A DNA stretch of 42,875 bases from Saccharofermentans sp. (lineage in GTDB: Bacteria > Bacillota_A > Clostridia > Saccharofermentanales > Saccharofermentanaceae). This document shows positions 8,942-18,600 of the stretch, in pieces. Below the pieces are notes generated by a model. The model worked only from the letters and a program-made list of their open reading frames with translations. It was not told the origin of the DNA and did not search any database. The translations under genes were made by a program, and so were the position numbers. Position 1 is the stretch's first letter; the number at the start of each line of letters is the position of its first letter. Location: positions 1 to 42,875 of the forward strand of contig JAILHX010000124.1 in the NCBI GenBank assembly GCA_024695565.1. Direction: 5' to 3'.

Positions 8942-9535
8942 TTACCAGCCGAACAGAAGCCGGATTAATAGTTCACCGAACAGAGCCGCTGCGGCCAGAC
9001 CATATGAAAGGAACGGTGCGATACGCAGCTTTGATTTTGGTCCTGCCTTTTTGCGGATAATAAGATATATTCCATAAAGACCTGAAGCAAATAAGCCAAT
9101 TACCATGCCGGAAAGCGTGAATTTCCAGCCAAGAAACAACCCTGCGGCAGCAGCCAGCTTTATGTCTCCTCCGCCAAATGCCCCCTTCAGTATAAGTGAG
9201 AGCAATAACATTGGAACAGACACGCAAATTGCACCTATGAGATAGGGAAGAGCGGAATTAACCGATATCTGCTCTGTCAGTAAAAACTTCACTATCCCAA
9301 GTACAGCAATAAGGATCACGATAAAATCAGGTACGATTCCCTTATTTAAGTCAGCTGCAGCGCATGCTACAAGCAGTAGCAAAAACAAGGTGCACAGAAT
9401 ACCTGATACCGTAAATCCTTTCACATAAAAGCCTGCAAAAACAGCAACCGCCGAAAATATATAAAACATTGGCGACGGAATGCTCTTTAGATCTTTTATT
9501 AAATGACTTGAAGACTTGGATGTATCAGTCGTCAT
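8942..9535 (-). CDS. Prepilin peptidase, short form (A24 catalytic domain only)
   Basis: A roughly 197-residue polytopic membrane protein. Both aspartates of type IV prepilin peptidases are present: A-A-D-L-N-K-G-I-V-P-D (the D-x6-P motif, about residue 60) and G-G-G-D-I-K-L (the GxGD motif, about residue 120). It lacks the N-terminal methylase/zinc domain with CxxC pairs. The first helix begins near residue 22, leaving no room for it. I take ATG 9535, which overlaps the last codons of pilB by 11 bases; a TTG at 9553 is the alternative. It is the last gene of the pilus operon and would cleave the leader of the pilins encoded nearby. It may be unable to methylate them itself. Confidence 0.88.
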   Translation of the reverse strand: MTTDTSKSSSHLIKDLKSIPSPMFYIFSAVAVFAGFYVKGFTVSGILCTLFLLLLVACAAADLNKGIVPDFIVILIAVLGIVKFLLTEQISVNSALPYLIGAICVSVPMLLLSLILKGAFGGGDIKLAAAAGLFLGWKFTLSGMVIGLFASGLYGIYLIIRKKAGPKSKLRIAPFLSYGLAAAALFGELLIRLLFGW

Positions 9536-11210
9536 AGTAGGCGACACGCTCAAGTTCTTCGAAAGATGTAATGCCCTGTTCTACAAGAGAGATAGCAGCC
9601 TGCTTCAGAGTCTGCATGTTCTGATTCTCGACAGCATATGCCTTCATTTCTTCTGATTCAGCACCTGCAGTGATCAGTTTACGCATATGCTTATCGACTA
9701 CGAGAACCTCATGGATAGCAGTACGTCCGAGATATCCCGAACCGTGGCACTGGCTGCATCCTGCACCTTTTTTTGCAGTCGGGATATCATGTCCTACGAA
9801 CTCGATCTGTCTTTCTGTGAGAGGCTCCGGACGTGAACAATAGGGACATATCTTACGCATAAGTCTCTGTGCAACTACGCCAACCAGAGCAGATGAGAGC
9901 ATGTATGGCTCTGCGCCAATATCAACGAGTCTTACGATTGTTGATGCAGCATCGTTGGTGTGCAGCGTGGACAATACCAGGTGACCTGTAACAGCAGCTC
10001 TGATGGAGATGGAAGCTGTCTCGGCGTCACGTGTCTCACCGACCATGATTACGTCAGGGTCCTGACGCATGAGAGCTCTTAATCCGACCTCGAAAGTAAG
10101 TCCTGCAGTAGGGTGGACCTGTACCTGATTAAGTCTTGGCAGGTTCTTCTCGACAGGATCTTCGATAGTGCTGATATTAATAGGCTTCTGGGATAAAGAT
10201 TCCAAAGCCATATAGAGCGTGGTTGATTTACCTGAACCCGTAGGACCTGTTATGTAGATGAGTCCGTTAGGTGACATGAGCATCGAAAGGAACTTCTTAT
10301 AGTTCTCGGGTGTCATACCGAAAGTGGAATTGTTATCAATATGAACCGCTGACAGGATGAGTCTCATAACGACCTTCTCGCCGAATACCGTAGGGATTAC
10401 GTTTACACGGATGTTAACAATCTGTCCCTGGATTCTTACACGGAAGTGTCCGTCCTGAGGGATACGGCGCTCTGCGATATCCATCTCGCCCATGATCTTG
10501 ATCCTGGCAACGAGAGAATCCTGAACGTTTTTCTGAAGCTGTATGTAATCGATAAGAGTACCGTCAATACGCATTCTTACCACTACGTTCTGCTCGAAGG
10601 GTTCGATGTGGATATCTGAAGCGTTATCCTGGAAAGCCTTATCAAGCAGGGAGTTAACAAGGTTGATGATAGGAGCGTCATCTGCTCCTGCACTGGTATC
10701 GATGACAAGCTCGTCAATGTTCATTCCGGCCGTATTGGCATTGGCATTCTCCGCTGCCATTTGTGCCTTGATGCCTGCATATTGATAATCTATTGCGTTT
10801 TTCAGAACATGTTCCTGAGCAATAACCGTTCTGATCGGCATACCGATAGTTTGTCTGATATCCTCGATAGCATAGAGGTTAAGAGGATCGTTTACGGCGA
10901 GTATTACTTCTCCGTTTTCCTGACCTATTGGAAGCATTACATACTGCTCCGCCATCTGTTTGGGAATGAGTCTTACGGTATCGGCATCAATCGAATAAGA
11001 ACCAAGATCGATCACCTGCATATCGAGTCTGTTAGCAAGTGCAAAAAGCATCTGTTCTTCAGACACATAACCCATCTCAATAAGGACCTGACCGATTCTT
11101 TTACCGCCGGATTCTTTTTGAATTCCCAGCGCCTCTTTTAATTGCGCATCGGTGATATAACCTGCTTGGATCAGAAGATCACCTATACGGATTTTGGAAT
11201 TATCTGCCAT
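9525..11210 (-). CDS. pilB: Type IV pilus assembly ATPase PilB
   Basis: A 561-residue extension motor of the GspE/PilB family. An N-terminal MshEN-type domain (residues 1-150) begins I-G-D-L-L-I-Q-A-G-Y-I. The ATPase core has the Walker A motif G-P-T-G-S-G-K-S-T at about residues 321-329, the Asp box around I-S-T-I-E-D-P-V-E, and Walker B with the His box in D-P-D-V-I-M-V-G-E-T-R-D. A zinc-binding tetracysteine near residues 475-505 (C-P-Y-C ... C-S-Q-C) is typical of assembly rather than retraction ATPases. Its ribosome site is made from the end of the upstream pilO gene (GAGGAATAA). It polymerises pilin at the cytoplasmic face with PilC. No PilT gene is seen in this window. Confidence 0.96.
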   Translation of the reverse strand: MADNSKIRIGDLLIQAGYITDAQLKEALGIQKESGGKRIGQVLIEMGYVSEEQMLFALANRLDMQVIDLGSYSIDADTVRLIPKQMAEQYVMLPIGQENGEVILAVNDPLNLYAIEDIRQTIGMPIRTVIAQEHVLKNAIDYQYAGIKAQMAAENANANTAGMNIDELVIDTSAGADDAPIINLVNSLLDKAFQDNASDIHIEPFEQNVVVRMRIDGTLIDYIQLQKNVQDSLVARIKIMGEMDIAERRIPQDGHFRVRIQGQIVNIRVNVIPTVFGEKVVMRLILSAVHIDNNSTFGMTPENYKKFLSMLMSPNGLIYITGPTGSGKSTTLYMALESLSQKPINISTIEDPVEKNLPRLNQVQVHPTAGLTFEVGLRALMRQDPDVIMVGETRDAETASISIRAAVTGHLVLSTLHTNDAASTIVRLVDIGAEPYMLSSALVGVVAQRLMRKICPYCSRPEPLTERQIEFVGHDIPTAKKGAGCSQCHGSGYLGRTAIHEVLVVDKHMRKLITAGAESEEMKAYAVENQNMQTLKQAAISLVEQGITSFEELERVAYYDD

Positions 11211-11213
11211 AAA

Positions 11214-12005
11214 TTATTCCTCCGTATCCAAAGTTGCATTATCCACTGTACCAGTTACAGCAGCACTATAATCGGAAAAATCCGCCATATAAAGATAAAC
11301 ATTGATTCGAAGGCGTACAACACCTGAATCTTTATATTCCGTCAGTCCAGTCTCTTCGTTAAACACTTCGATCATGTCGACTTTGTCCCATGAGAAACCT
11401 GATATACGAACAGCGGGTTTTGTGCAAAGGTCATCAATGAGAGCCTGGCAAGCACTCCTGGTACCTGTTACTACCAACGTCAAACCGATTCGCCTTATGT
11501 CTGAAGTATTTGTTGATTTAGCATCGGAACGTGCAGTGTTGTAGGGGGTGAGAAGGGAGTCAGCGCTCTTATCGTTTGAAGATGATGCAGAAGAAACGCT
11601 ATCTCGTTGAACAGAAGGATCTGCATGAATGTAGGGAGTCTCTTCCACCGGTGTATCATTCATACTAATTGTAAGACTCTCGGAGAACAGTCCTGATCTG
11701 AGCACATAAGAAGTGACCATCTTATCTATCTCAGAACTGTCCATTAGAGGGTAGTAATCTGCCGTTGATGCATTCAAGTCGGAGACTGTCTTGTCGTATA
11801 ATACTTCTGCACTGGAAAGATACATGCTCTTATTCTTGTATTCCGTCTGCTTTTCCTGCGCATGTTCGATCTTCTCGTTGGTGGTAATGATAGAAGTAAC
11901 CGTAGGCCTGATTAGGAACCAGATGATCATGAAAATTCCGGCAGCAAAAAGCAATACGACGATAGTCAATTTATCTTTTTTACTCAGATTTGTCTGTAAA
12001 GCCAT
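11214..12005 (-). CDS. pilO: PilO-like pilus alignment protein
   Basis: A 263-residue bitopic protein with a short cytoplasmic N-terminus, one transmembrane helix at about residues 13-33, a coiled-coil stretch (residues 40-75, T-N-E-K-I-E-H-A-Q-E-K-Q) and a C-terminal alpha/beta domain, interrupted by a Ser/Asp-rich low-complexity segment around residues 125-165. The assignment rests on this architecture and on its place directly after pilMN and before pilB, with 3-base gaps on both sides. The primary sequence itself is divergent. It would pair with the PilN part of PilMN under the cell wall. GAGGAGGT precedes the ATG and is itself part of the upstream gene's end. Confidence 0.78.
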   Translation of the reverse strand: MALQTNLSKKDKLTIVVLLFAAGIFMIIWFLIRPTVTSIITTNEKIEHAQEKQTEYKNKSMYLSSAEVLYDKTVSDLNASTADYYPLMDSSEIDKMVTSYVLRSGLFSESLTISMNDTPVEETPYIHADPSVQRDSVSSASSSNDKSADSLLTPYNTARSDAKSTNTSDIRRIGLTLVVTGTRSACQALIDDLCTKPAVRISGFSWDKVDMIEVFNEETGLTEYKDSGVVRLRINVYLYMADFSDYSAAVTGTVDNATLDTEE

Positions 12006-12008
12006 GAT

Positions 12009-13502
12009 TTATACCTCCTCTTCGGATAAGGTGCTCTCAGATGTGTCTCTTGCAGCAAGAGTGCAAACTACATTTATCTGCCAGCGTGAGCCATCCGATG
12101 TGATGGCGTATCCCGTGTAGTCAACAGCCTCGAAAATATCCATTGCCATTAAGTCTGCGATAAACACATTGATATCTTCTACGACTGGAGAAGAAGCAGT
12201 AATGCTGAATATACCTGTAGACGCACTATATGAATTAAATTCAACATTTACCCTATGTTTGTTCGCCGCTTCAAGGATCTTCTTGTTAATGGAAGAATCC
12301 GGTACGGGATATGAATCGATATAACTCTCAAGAATATCTACACCGCCTTGAATCCTGCCCATTTCTGCCATGTTGTCATACATGGCATCATACTCGGCGA
12401 CTTTGGCAATAGTAGCGGGATTATTGAGATATCTTTCCAGTTCTTTTAGTTCGCTGTCCTTTGTAAGTTTGTATGCTAAACATACACCATATGCTACAGC
12501 AACAACTGCGAATATAGCTATGAATAAAGCTATTAGTTTAGATGGAACTGCACCCTCATTTTTCTTGTTCTTGGTCTGTCTCGTACTCTTGAGGATAGGC
12601 ATTCTCTCGTCGATCCTGCGAAGACCTGCGATAGGGTATACGAAGAAAGGAAACAGTGTTTGATCACCTGCGAGTGATGTGCCCTGTGGTGGTTGAACAA
12701 GTGAGATATCAGCTGCACTGTCGATATTTAAAATATCGTTTGCCAGTTGATTTACCTGCGTATAAGTAAGACCTGAGAATATGATATCTTTTACGGTTTC
12801 CGTAAGGTGTTGAGCAGAAATAAATTGCCTTATAGATGAGATCGACGAATAGATTTCACGAGCAAACTCAGGAGTTCCGGGCTGTCCGAAAACGCGGGAG
12901 GTAGAGTCATAGTAGTATTTACCTTCTGCAAAGAAGATCGTAACCAGAGATTTACCGTCAAGGATCATGTACAGAACTGTCTTGCCGGAAGCCTGTTTTG
13001 TGAAATATTTTGTGGCTAACTGTACACCATTATGTATAGAACTAAGCTTAAGACCGGCATTAGCGAATATTTCAACATACTTGTTGACAAAGTCTATTTC
13101 TGCGGTCTCGTAGACTACGCGTTGAGTCTTAGATTTATTGTCCTTGGATATAACATACCAACCGACAACAGGATTCTGAAATCGACCGTATTCTGAATTA
13201 TTCATATCACGTTCGATGTAGTCATACGTTTTCTTGTCCGGAAGCAGAGGAGCATCTATTCTGTTTGCTCTGAGCTGCGGGCTGTTGATTATTAGTGTAA
13301 CTTCGGATTTAGGAAGCTTATTGGCCTGCCAGGCAAGCTTAATGGCTTCGGTCACTGTATCCTGATCCATAACAACACCGTTAAGGACTGCTCCTGCCGG
13401 AAGCGGAGCAGAAACCAGTTTGGACACCTTCACTCCATCGGATGTCGAAGATCCCGAAGCTATCTGGATATTGGTATTCGAAAGAAATACTACTTCAGAC
13501 AT
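12009..13502 (-). CDS. pilMN: PilM-PilN fusion protein
   Basis: A 497-residue protein joining two pilus components that are separate in Gram-negative bacteria. Residues about 1-310 resemble the actin-like cytoplasmic PilM (V-F-L-S-N-T-N-I-Q-I-A-S-G and a later V-L-Y-M-I-L-D-G-K-S strand region). A basic linker precedes a transmembrane helix at about residues 325-350 (I-A-L-F-I-A-I-F-A-V-V-A-V-A-Y-G). The rest is a coiled coil and a PilN-like ferredoxin-type domain. A fused pilMN gene is known in the Clostridioides difficile pilus cluster, so the fusion supports a clostridial origin. The gene lies 3 bases from pilO and 32 from pilC. It should link the cytoplasmic motor to the PilO ring. Confidence 0.85.
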   Translation of the reverse strand: MSEVVFLSNTNIQIASGSSTSDGVKVSKLVSAPLPAGAVLNGVVMDQDTVTEAIKLAWQANKLPKSEVTLIINSPQLRANRIDAPLLPDKKTYDYIERDMNNSEYGRFQNPVVGWYVISKDNKSKTQRVVYETAEIDFVNKYVEIFANAGLKLSSIHNGVQLATKYFTKQASGKTVLYMILDGKSLVTIFFAEGKYYYDSTSRVFGQPGTPEFAREIYSSISSIRQFISAQHLTETVKDIIFSGLTYTQVNQLANDILNIDSAADISLVQPPQGTSLAGDQTLFPFFVYPIAGLRRIDERMPILKSTRQTKNKKNEGAVPSKLIALFIAIFAVVAVAYGVCLAYKLTKDSELKELERYLNNPATIAKVAEYDAMYDNMAEMGRIQGGVDILESYIDSYPVPDSSINKKILEAANKHRVNVEFNSYSASTGIFSITASSPVVEDINVFIADLMAMDIFEAVDYTGYAITSDGSRWQINVVCTLAARDTSESTLSEEEV

Positions 13503-13534
13503 TTTAATAATTCCTTTCCTTGATTGGTCTTATC

Positions 13535-14731
13535 TCATGAACCCGCGCCTATCGTCTGGTAAGACTGATAGATCGGTTGAATGATCGAAATCATTATGAA
13601 ACCTACGGCGACCGCCATTACTACGATCATCACAGGTTCGATATATGAAGTTAGCTTCAAAAGAGCCTGCTTAGAATAGAAATCAAGATCATTGGCAACT
13701 GATTCGAGCATATTACCGAGCATACCGGTCTCCTCGCCAACTTTTATCGTTGCCGAAAGCTTGGATACAAACCCGTTTACCTCTACAAGGGCTGAAGATA
13801 ACGGCATGCCGCCTGATACTTTCCGTTCCACTTCATCGAATTGAGATTCAATGTATTTATTACCAATGGTACTCTTCGATATCTCGATACAGCTATGGAT
13901 CGGGATTCCTGATGAATAAAGTGAACTCATCGTACGGGCAAACCTTGCTGAATAAATGACTTTTGTAAGTCTGCCCCATTTACCCATGACCTTGATATGG
14001 TCCATCATAAGCCTGACGGAGGGTACCTTTACGATCATCTTTCCGAATATAATCGCAAGAAGCAAAACCACCAATAACACATACCATCTGTTCGCTACGA
14101 AATCGGAGATCGCCATCAGGATCCTGGTAGGCAAGGGGAGCGAAGGCAACGTAGCGAAGATATCCTCGAACTGTGGGAGAACATAACCGAATAATATCGC
14201 TACTACGATAACGATCAGAACGCTTAAGATCTTCGGATAAGTAAGAGAGTTTTTGGCAGTCTGTTCGAGTTGAGCTTCACTCGTGTATTGGTCAGCCAGA
14301 CGAAGACATGTAACATCAAGCGTGCCGGAAGTCTCGGCTGCTCTTATCATGAAAACGAGCAATGGCGGGAAAGCAGGCTCCAGCTCCTCCATAACTACAG
14401 AAAGAGCAACACCCTGAACTATACGGTCACGGAGACGCAAATATAACTGTCTTTCGTAATCTGATATTGATTCGTCATTTGCGATTATCTCGATAGCCTT
14501 GATCAAAGTAACACCTGACTTGATGAGCGTTCCGAGTTGCCTGCAAAAATCAGAGAGCCTTGGTTTCTTGAGAGGCTTTAAAGCCATCTGTTTCTTTATG
14601 GGTTTTGCTTCCAGAAGGAGAAGTCCGGACTCGTGGAAACGTTTCTGAAGATCGGACTCGTCGAATGCTTCAGCTTTGCCTCTAAAGACTTTGCCTTTAC
14701 TATCTTGTGCTTGATACTTGTATTCCGGCAT
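13535..14731 (-). CDS. pilC: Type IV pilus platform protein PilC
   Basis: A 398-residue GspF/PilC-family inner-membrane protein with two copies of the T2SSF domain: one from about residue 65 (F-C-R-Q-L-G-T-L-I-K-S-G-V-T-L-I-K-A-I) and one from about residue 265 (F-A-R-T-M-S-S-L-Y-S-S-G-I-P-I). Transmembrane helices lie near residues 165-190, 215-235 and 365-390. The N-terminus has the usual Y-K-Y-Q-A-Q-D-S-K-G-K-V-F-R-G-K start. It is the platform on which PilB acts to extract and polymerise pilins. It is second in the operon after the unknown membrane protein. Confidence 0.95.
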   Translation of the reverse strand: MPEYKYQAQDSKGKVFRGKAEAFDESDLQKRFHESGLLLLEAKPIKKQMALKPLKKPRLSDFCRQLGTLIKSGVTLIKAIEIIANDESISDYERQLYLRLRDRIVQGVALSVVMEELEPAFPPLLVFMIRAAETSGTLDVTCLRLADQYTSEAQLEQTAKNSLTYPKILSVLIVIVVAILFGYVLPQFEDIFATLPSLPLPTRILMAISDFVANRWYVLLVVLLLAIIFGKMIVKVPSVRLMMDHIKVMGKWGRLTKVIYSARFARTMSSLYSSGIPIHSCIEISKSTIGNKYIESQFDEVERKVSGGMPLSSALVEVNGFVSKLSATIKVGEETGMLGNMLESVANDLDFYSKQALLKLTSYIEPVMIVVMAVAVGFIMISIIQPIYQSYQTIGAGS

Positions 14732-14762
14732 ACCTTAAAGTCCTTTCCGTAAGTCGGTATAG

Positions 14763-15257
14763 TTACTGCGCTTCATAATTCAATAATTCGAAAGAGTAGT
14801 AAACCTTAAAATCTCCTTCGACCCCTGATGATGTTCCGTGCAAAAATCCTGTATCGGTATATACAACGCGATAAAGCCCTTTCTGATATTCAAAGCTTAA
14901 TGGTCCGTTCCCGGAACCGTCCCATTCATAAAGGATTACTGTGCCATTCCTCTGTGATAGGGTGGCTATTTTCTCGGCAGCTCCGTCAACGAGACCGCTG
15001 CTGCTGTCAGGATTATAGATCGATGTCAGTTCGCTGTAATATTCAGTACCAACCGCGCGAAGGGCTTTGCGGACATCTCGTGCTTCTTTATATGCCTGTC
15101 TGGCACCTGTATCTATAACAAACCATAGAGCAAGGAAAGACAAGAGGCCAAAGATCACCATCGTTATTAAAACGATCCTAAAGGCTTCAGCAAAACTGCT
15201 ACGCTTGTAAAATTGCGTGCCTTCAACCTGTACCGGATTGGAATTGTTGTCTGACAC
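14763..15257 (-). CDS. Unknown single-span membrane protein, first gene of pilus operon
   Basis: A 164-residue protein that I do not recognise. It has a 25-residue polar N-terminus, one transmembrane helix at about residues 27-50 (I-V-L-I-T-M-V-I-F-G-L-L-S-F-L-A-L-W), a long amphipathic helix (residues 52-80), then a probable beta-rich domain exposed outside. The shape resembles a minor pilin, but no convincing prepilin site is present: S-S-F-A-E-A-F has Glu at +3, not +5. The start is GTG at 15257, chosen because AGGAGG lies nine bases upstream and no ATG occurs before the helix. Its place at the head of the operon argues for a structural or priming role in the pilus. Confidence 0.7.
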   Translation of the reverse strand: MSDNNSNPVQVEGTQFYKRSSFAEAFRIVLITMVIFGLLSFLALWFVIDTGARQAYKEARDVRKALRAVGTEYYSELTSIYNPDSSSGLVDGAAEKIATLSQRNGTVILYEWDGSGNGPLSFEYQKGLYRVVYTDTGFLHGTSSGVEGDFKVYYSFELLNYEAQ

Positions 15258-15323
15258 TCTTGAAGTCCTCCTGATATTACTCCGTCCGTTCAGTGAAGCT
15301 GAACGTTTCAGGTGCTATAACTT

Positions 15324-15351
15324 AAAATAAGTTTAACACGAAAAATATCAA
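15324..15351 (-). promoter_or_regulatory. Possible promoter of the pilus operon
   Basis: On the minus strand TTGATA (15351-15346) and TATTTT (15329-15324) are separated by 16 bases, giving a leader of about 60 bases to the GTG at 15257. The -10 match is only four of six. Confidence 0.35.
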
Positions 15352-15473
15352 AGAACACTTAATAGATTAAAAAGTTACATCATAGTCATAGATTTACGCT
15401 GAGTTAACATTCGAGTCTGAAGAATCGATTCATCTCCGTTCGGAAACAACTATTAATGAGCGGAAAAAAGCAT

Positions 15474-15488
15474 TGTAACAATGTTACA
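15474..15488. promoter_or_regulatory. Perfect dyad TGTAACA-A-TGTTACA, candidate operator
   Basis: A 7+1+7 base perfect inverted repeat lies in the 435-base gap between the divergent pilus operon and the giant prepilin gene. The same dyad with a different centre base is at 8878-8892 beyond the other end of the operon. Apart from this, the two promoters and a small AACTTA-AAA-TAAGTT dyad near 15320-15335, I see nothing else in this gap. Confidence 0.45.
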
Positions 15489-15599
15489 TTTCATCGTATT
15501 CAGCGGTATGATCGCTGTTATCTCGATTTGCGGTAGTAGTCGTAACAAAAGGAACGGCTCTGTAATATTTGGGTAATATCGCATTAATATATTATTTAT

Positions 15600-15628
15600 T
15601 TGATTTATGATTCTCCCGCCCCTATAAT
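15600..15628 (+). promoter_or_regulatory. Promoter of the giant prepilin-adhesin gene
   Basis: TTGATT at 15600-15605, a 17-base spacer and a perfect TATAAT at 15623-15628. The predicted leader is about 58 bases, ending in AGGAGA five bases before the ATG at 15693. Confidence 0.65.
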
Positions 15629-15692
15629 TGTTGTATATAAAGAAGTTTTATATGTTTTGTGAATTATTTTTACTGGTATAACAGGAGAAGCA

Positions 15693-18600
15693 ATGCTGAA
15701 AGATAATTTGACAGGCAAGTTTAAGGTTAAGAACGGAAAGAAAGACCGTGGTTTTACATTGGTCGAACTTATTGTTGTACTCGCTATACTTGCCATACTT
15801 GCGGTCGCAGGCGGATTTGCTGCAATAGGATATATCAGGACCTCCAAATTCAATCAGAATACTCAGAATGCGATAACCGTATATCAGACTGCTCAGGCCT
15901 CGATTTCCAGAATGATGTCTGACGGTACTTTGGATTCATGGACACAGGGTATAAAGGAAGCTACAGGTAATGATCTGTTTGATGATACGAGCATCAGTCA
16001 GCTCGGAACTGATCAGGTTTCAGATCAATCGATCCACAGACGCATAGCGTTGACTTATAATCCCCAAAGTGCTGACAGCGCAGAAGACGCATATCTGTAC
16101 GACATGTTGTCCGGTTATTTTTATGACAAGACTGTTTTTGCAGGAACAATATCTCTTGAACTTGATATTTCTGCAACTTACGGATCCGGTCAGATCAATT
16201 ATTCCGCTAATGTTATGTCAGCATTCTACAGTAGAGAAAATAGCGCAGAAACCAAGTGGGATTCCCAATGCATAGGCAGCGGCTATAGTGATGAATTTAA
16301 TTATCTTCCTCAGGCTAAGGGAGATGACGGTTATATTTATAGATCACGGACCAGTCTTGTCGGCTGGTTTAACGGAACTGCCGAATCTGTTTCATTCCCG
16401 GCCGGTTTATCTCCTGTGTTCCTTCCACAGGCGACGGTTGTTCCGCTTGATGGACATATTCTTGCCGGGAACGAGACGGGATACCTTTTTAATCTCCGTA
16501 ACGGTGAGACTTTGGATCTGGCCTGGGCTATTTTTGATGAAGCAGGCACTCAGCATGAATACCATAAAGAGGATCTGGTCTTCTCCCTGATCAAAGCCGA
16601 TGAAGGCAACGATATAAATGATTCTTTATATGGAGAAGTTAAGCTTAAGATCGATCACAATAAACTTGAGGCGTTTATTGATAGTGTCTCCTCGAATCAA
16701 AGTACTGTTACAAATGAGTGTATCAGTGTCTATAATGTCACCAGGACTTCCAGAGAAGGGTTTATCGATGTCGAAGTGACCCGCACTGAGAATGGAAAAG
16801 AAGTTACCCGTTCCGTTAAATTCCCTATAACGATCACTGAGGTAAAGGGTGACGGAAGAACAGGCACTCCGAGAGATGAGAACGGTGAAGCGGCTCCTTA
16901 TTATGAGTTCAGGTTGACTCTTGACGGTATGATGGAGCGTGCTGACGAGACAACTATAACGGGTGCCTATAGTAATCCTGATCGCAGATGGAATCATTTC
17001 AGTATTGACAGGTTATTCGGTTACAGTTACGACAGCACTGAGGAAGCAGATCGTGCCACACCCAGAAATATCTATGCTACCATGCTGGGTTCATGGGAAT
17101 ATACCAGTGCTAACAATACAACTCAGACTCATACCATAGATCCCACAAAACCTACTGAAGCGGCTAGAGCTATGGATGACCCCGTTTACTTGACCAATGT
17201 TGATGTTAAGAACGGGCAGTTAACATATTTCTACACCGTTATTGGAGGAATGGGCAGGTTTGACTGGGATGATTTCTACAATGAAGTAACGGGTAAACCG
17301 ATAACGGGAAGATGTGTTGTAAATTCGCTGTTTGGTGATTATTCATATGAGCAAGGTTCTGACAATTCTGCAGAAGGCAGGATTGCCGGAACATATTGGA
17401 CTTCATCCGGAGGCAATGCTGTAATCACTTCCTATCGTCATTTGTACAATATCCGTAAGATCGATAAGAATAAAAATGCCGATTTCAGAGTCGTCCGGAG
17501 TATTGATTGGTATGTGCATGACACGGCTGTTGTCAATAATGAGGCCGAGGAATTCTATGCGAGCGAAGTCAGGGTGTTCTCCGTAAGCGGAGCATCTAAG
17601 AGTTTTTCTCCTGTTGTAAACGGAGAACTCAAAGTTGTGTCTTTCCCTGCGATTTTTAAGATTTATGCCAAACATACGCTCAGTTCCATGTCTTCAGCTT
17701 CAGGAAAGATCTGTTCGATCAATAATATTCAGTTAAGAACGGCGTCTTTCAGAAACAATACAGACAACGGTTATGGTCTTATCTGTCAGAATCTCGGAGC
17801 GGTTTATAACATATACACGAATAATCTTAACCTCGTATTAGCTGATGTTGCAGACGGTTCGGCGTCTGACTATACCGGAGGTTCTGTCAACAACAAGTCG
17901 ATCTGTCCTGATGGTGGAGTTGTGTTCGAAGCAAACGGATCAGCTTTGCTGAATAAAGATGATGACAGAAGTGTAGGTGGTCTTATTGGCAGAAACTCCG
18001 GAAAGCTCGGATTAGCTGAACTGACAGATGATGTTAATACTATCAGTATGAGAAATGCTGTTGTAATGGCCGGTCAATACTGGAAGGCAGCTGCATATCC
18101 CAGAACAAGCGGTGTTATCGGTTTTTACGATGGAAGTTCAACTTCTTGCGGAGTTATAGAGTTGCGTGGCTCTTTTGCTGTAGTCGGCGGTGGCTCAAAT
18201 ACTGCAGGAATTCTTGGTGATGCAAAGGCTAATGTAGGTGCGAGACTCGTTGTTGATGGTAATACCACAAAAGAAAAAAGCGAGTATATCTTGCCGGTAT
18301 CGAGTAATACAGGTAACCGTATGAAATGTGTTTTGGCCGGATCAGGTCTTGTCGCAGGAGGAATTGCCGGGTTTGAAAATGTATCGTTAAATTACGGTAC
18401 AGCTTTTGATAGTTCAAATGTGACCGTTGATCAGTCTACCGGAGAGATTACTTTCCCGGGTAGAAACAATGATTTCCAAATAGATGTAACGATTCCGGAG
18501 AATGGTCTTTTTATCAAGTTCGGTGATTCCAATGATCATCCGATTGCTGGTGCGATCGCTCAATGGGTTTCCGGGAAGGGAGAATTCGCTAACATCAGGA

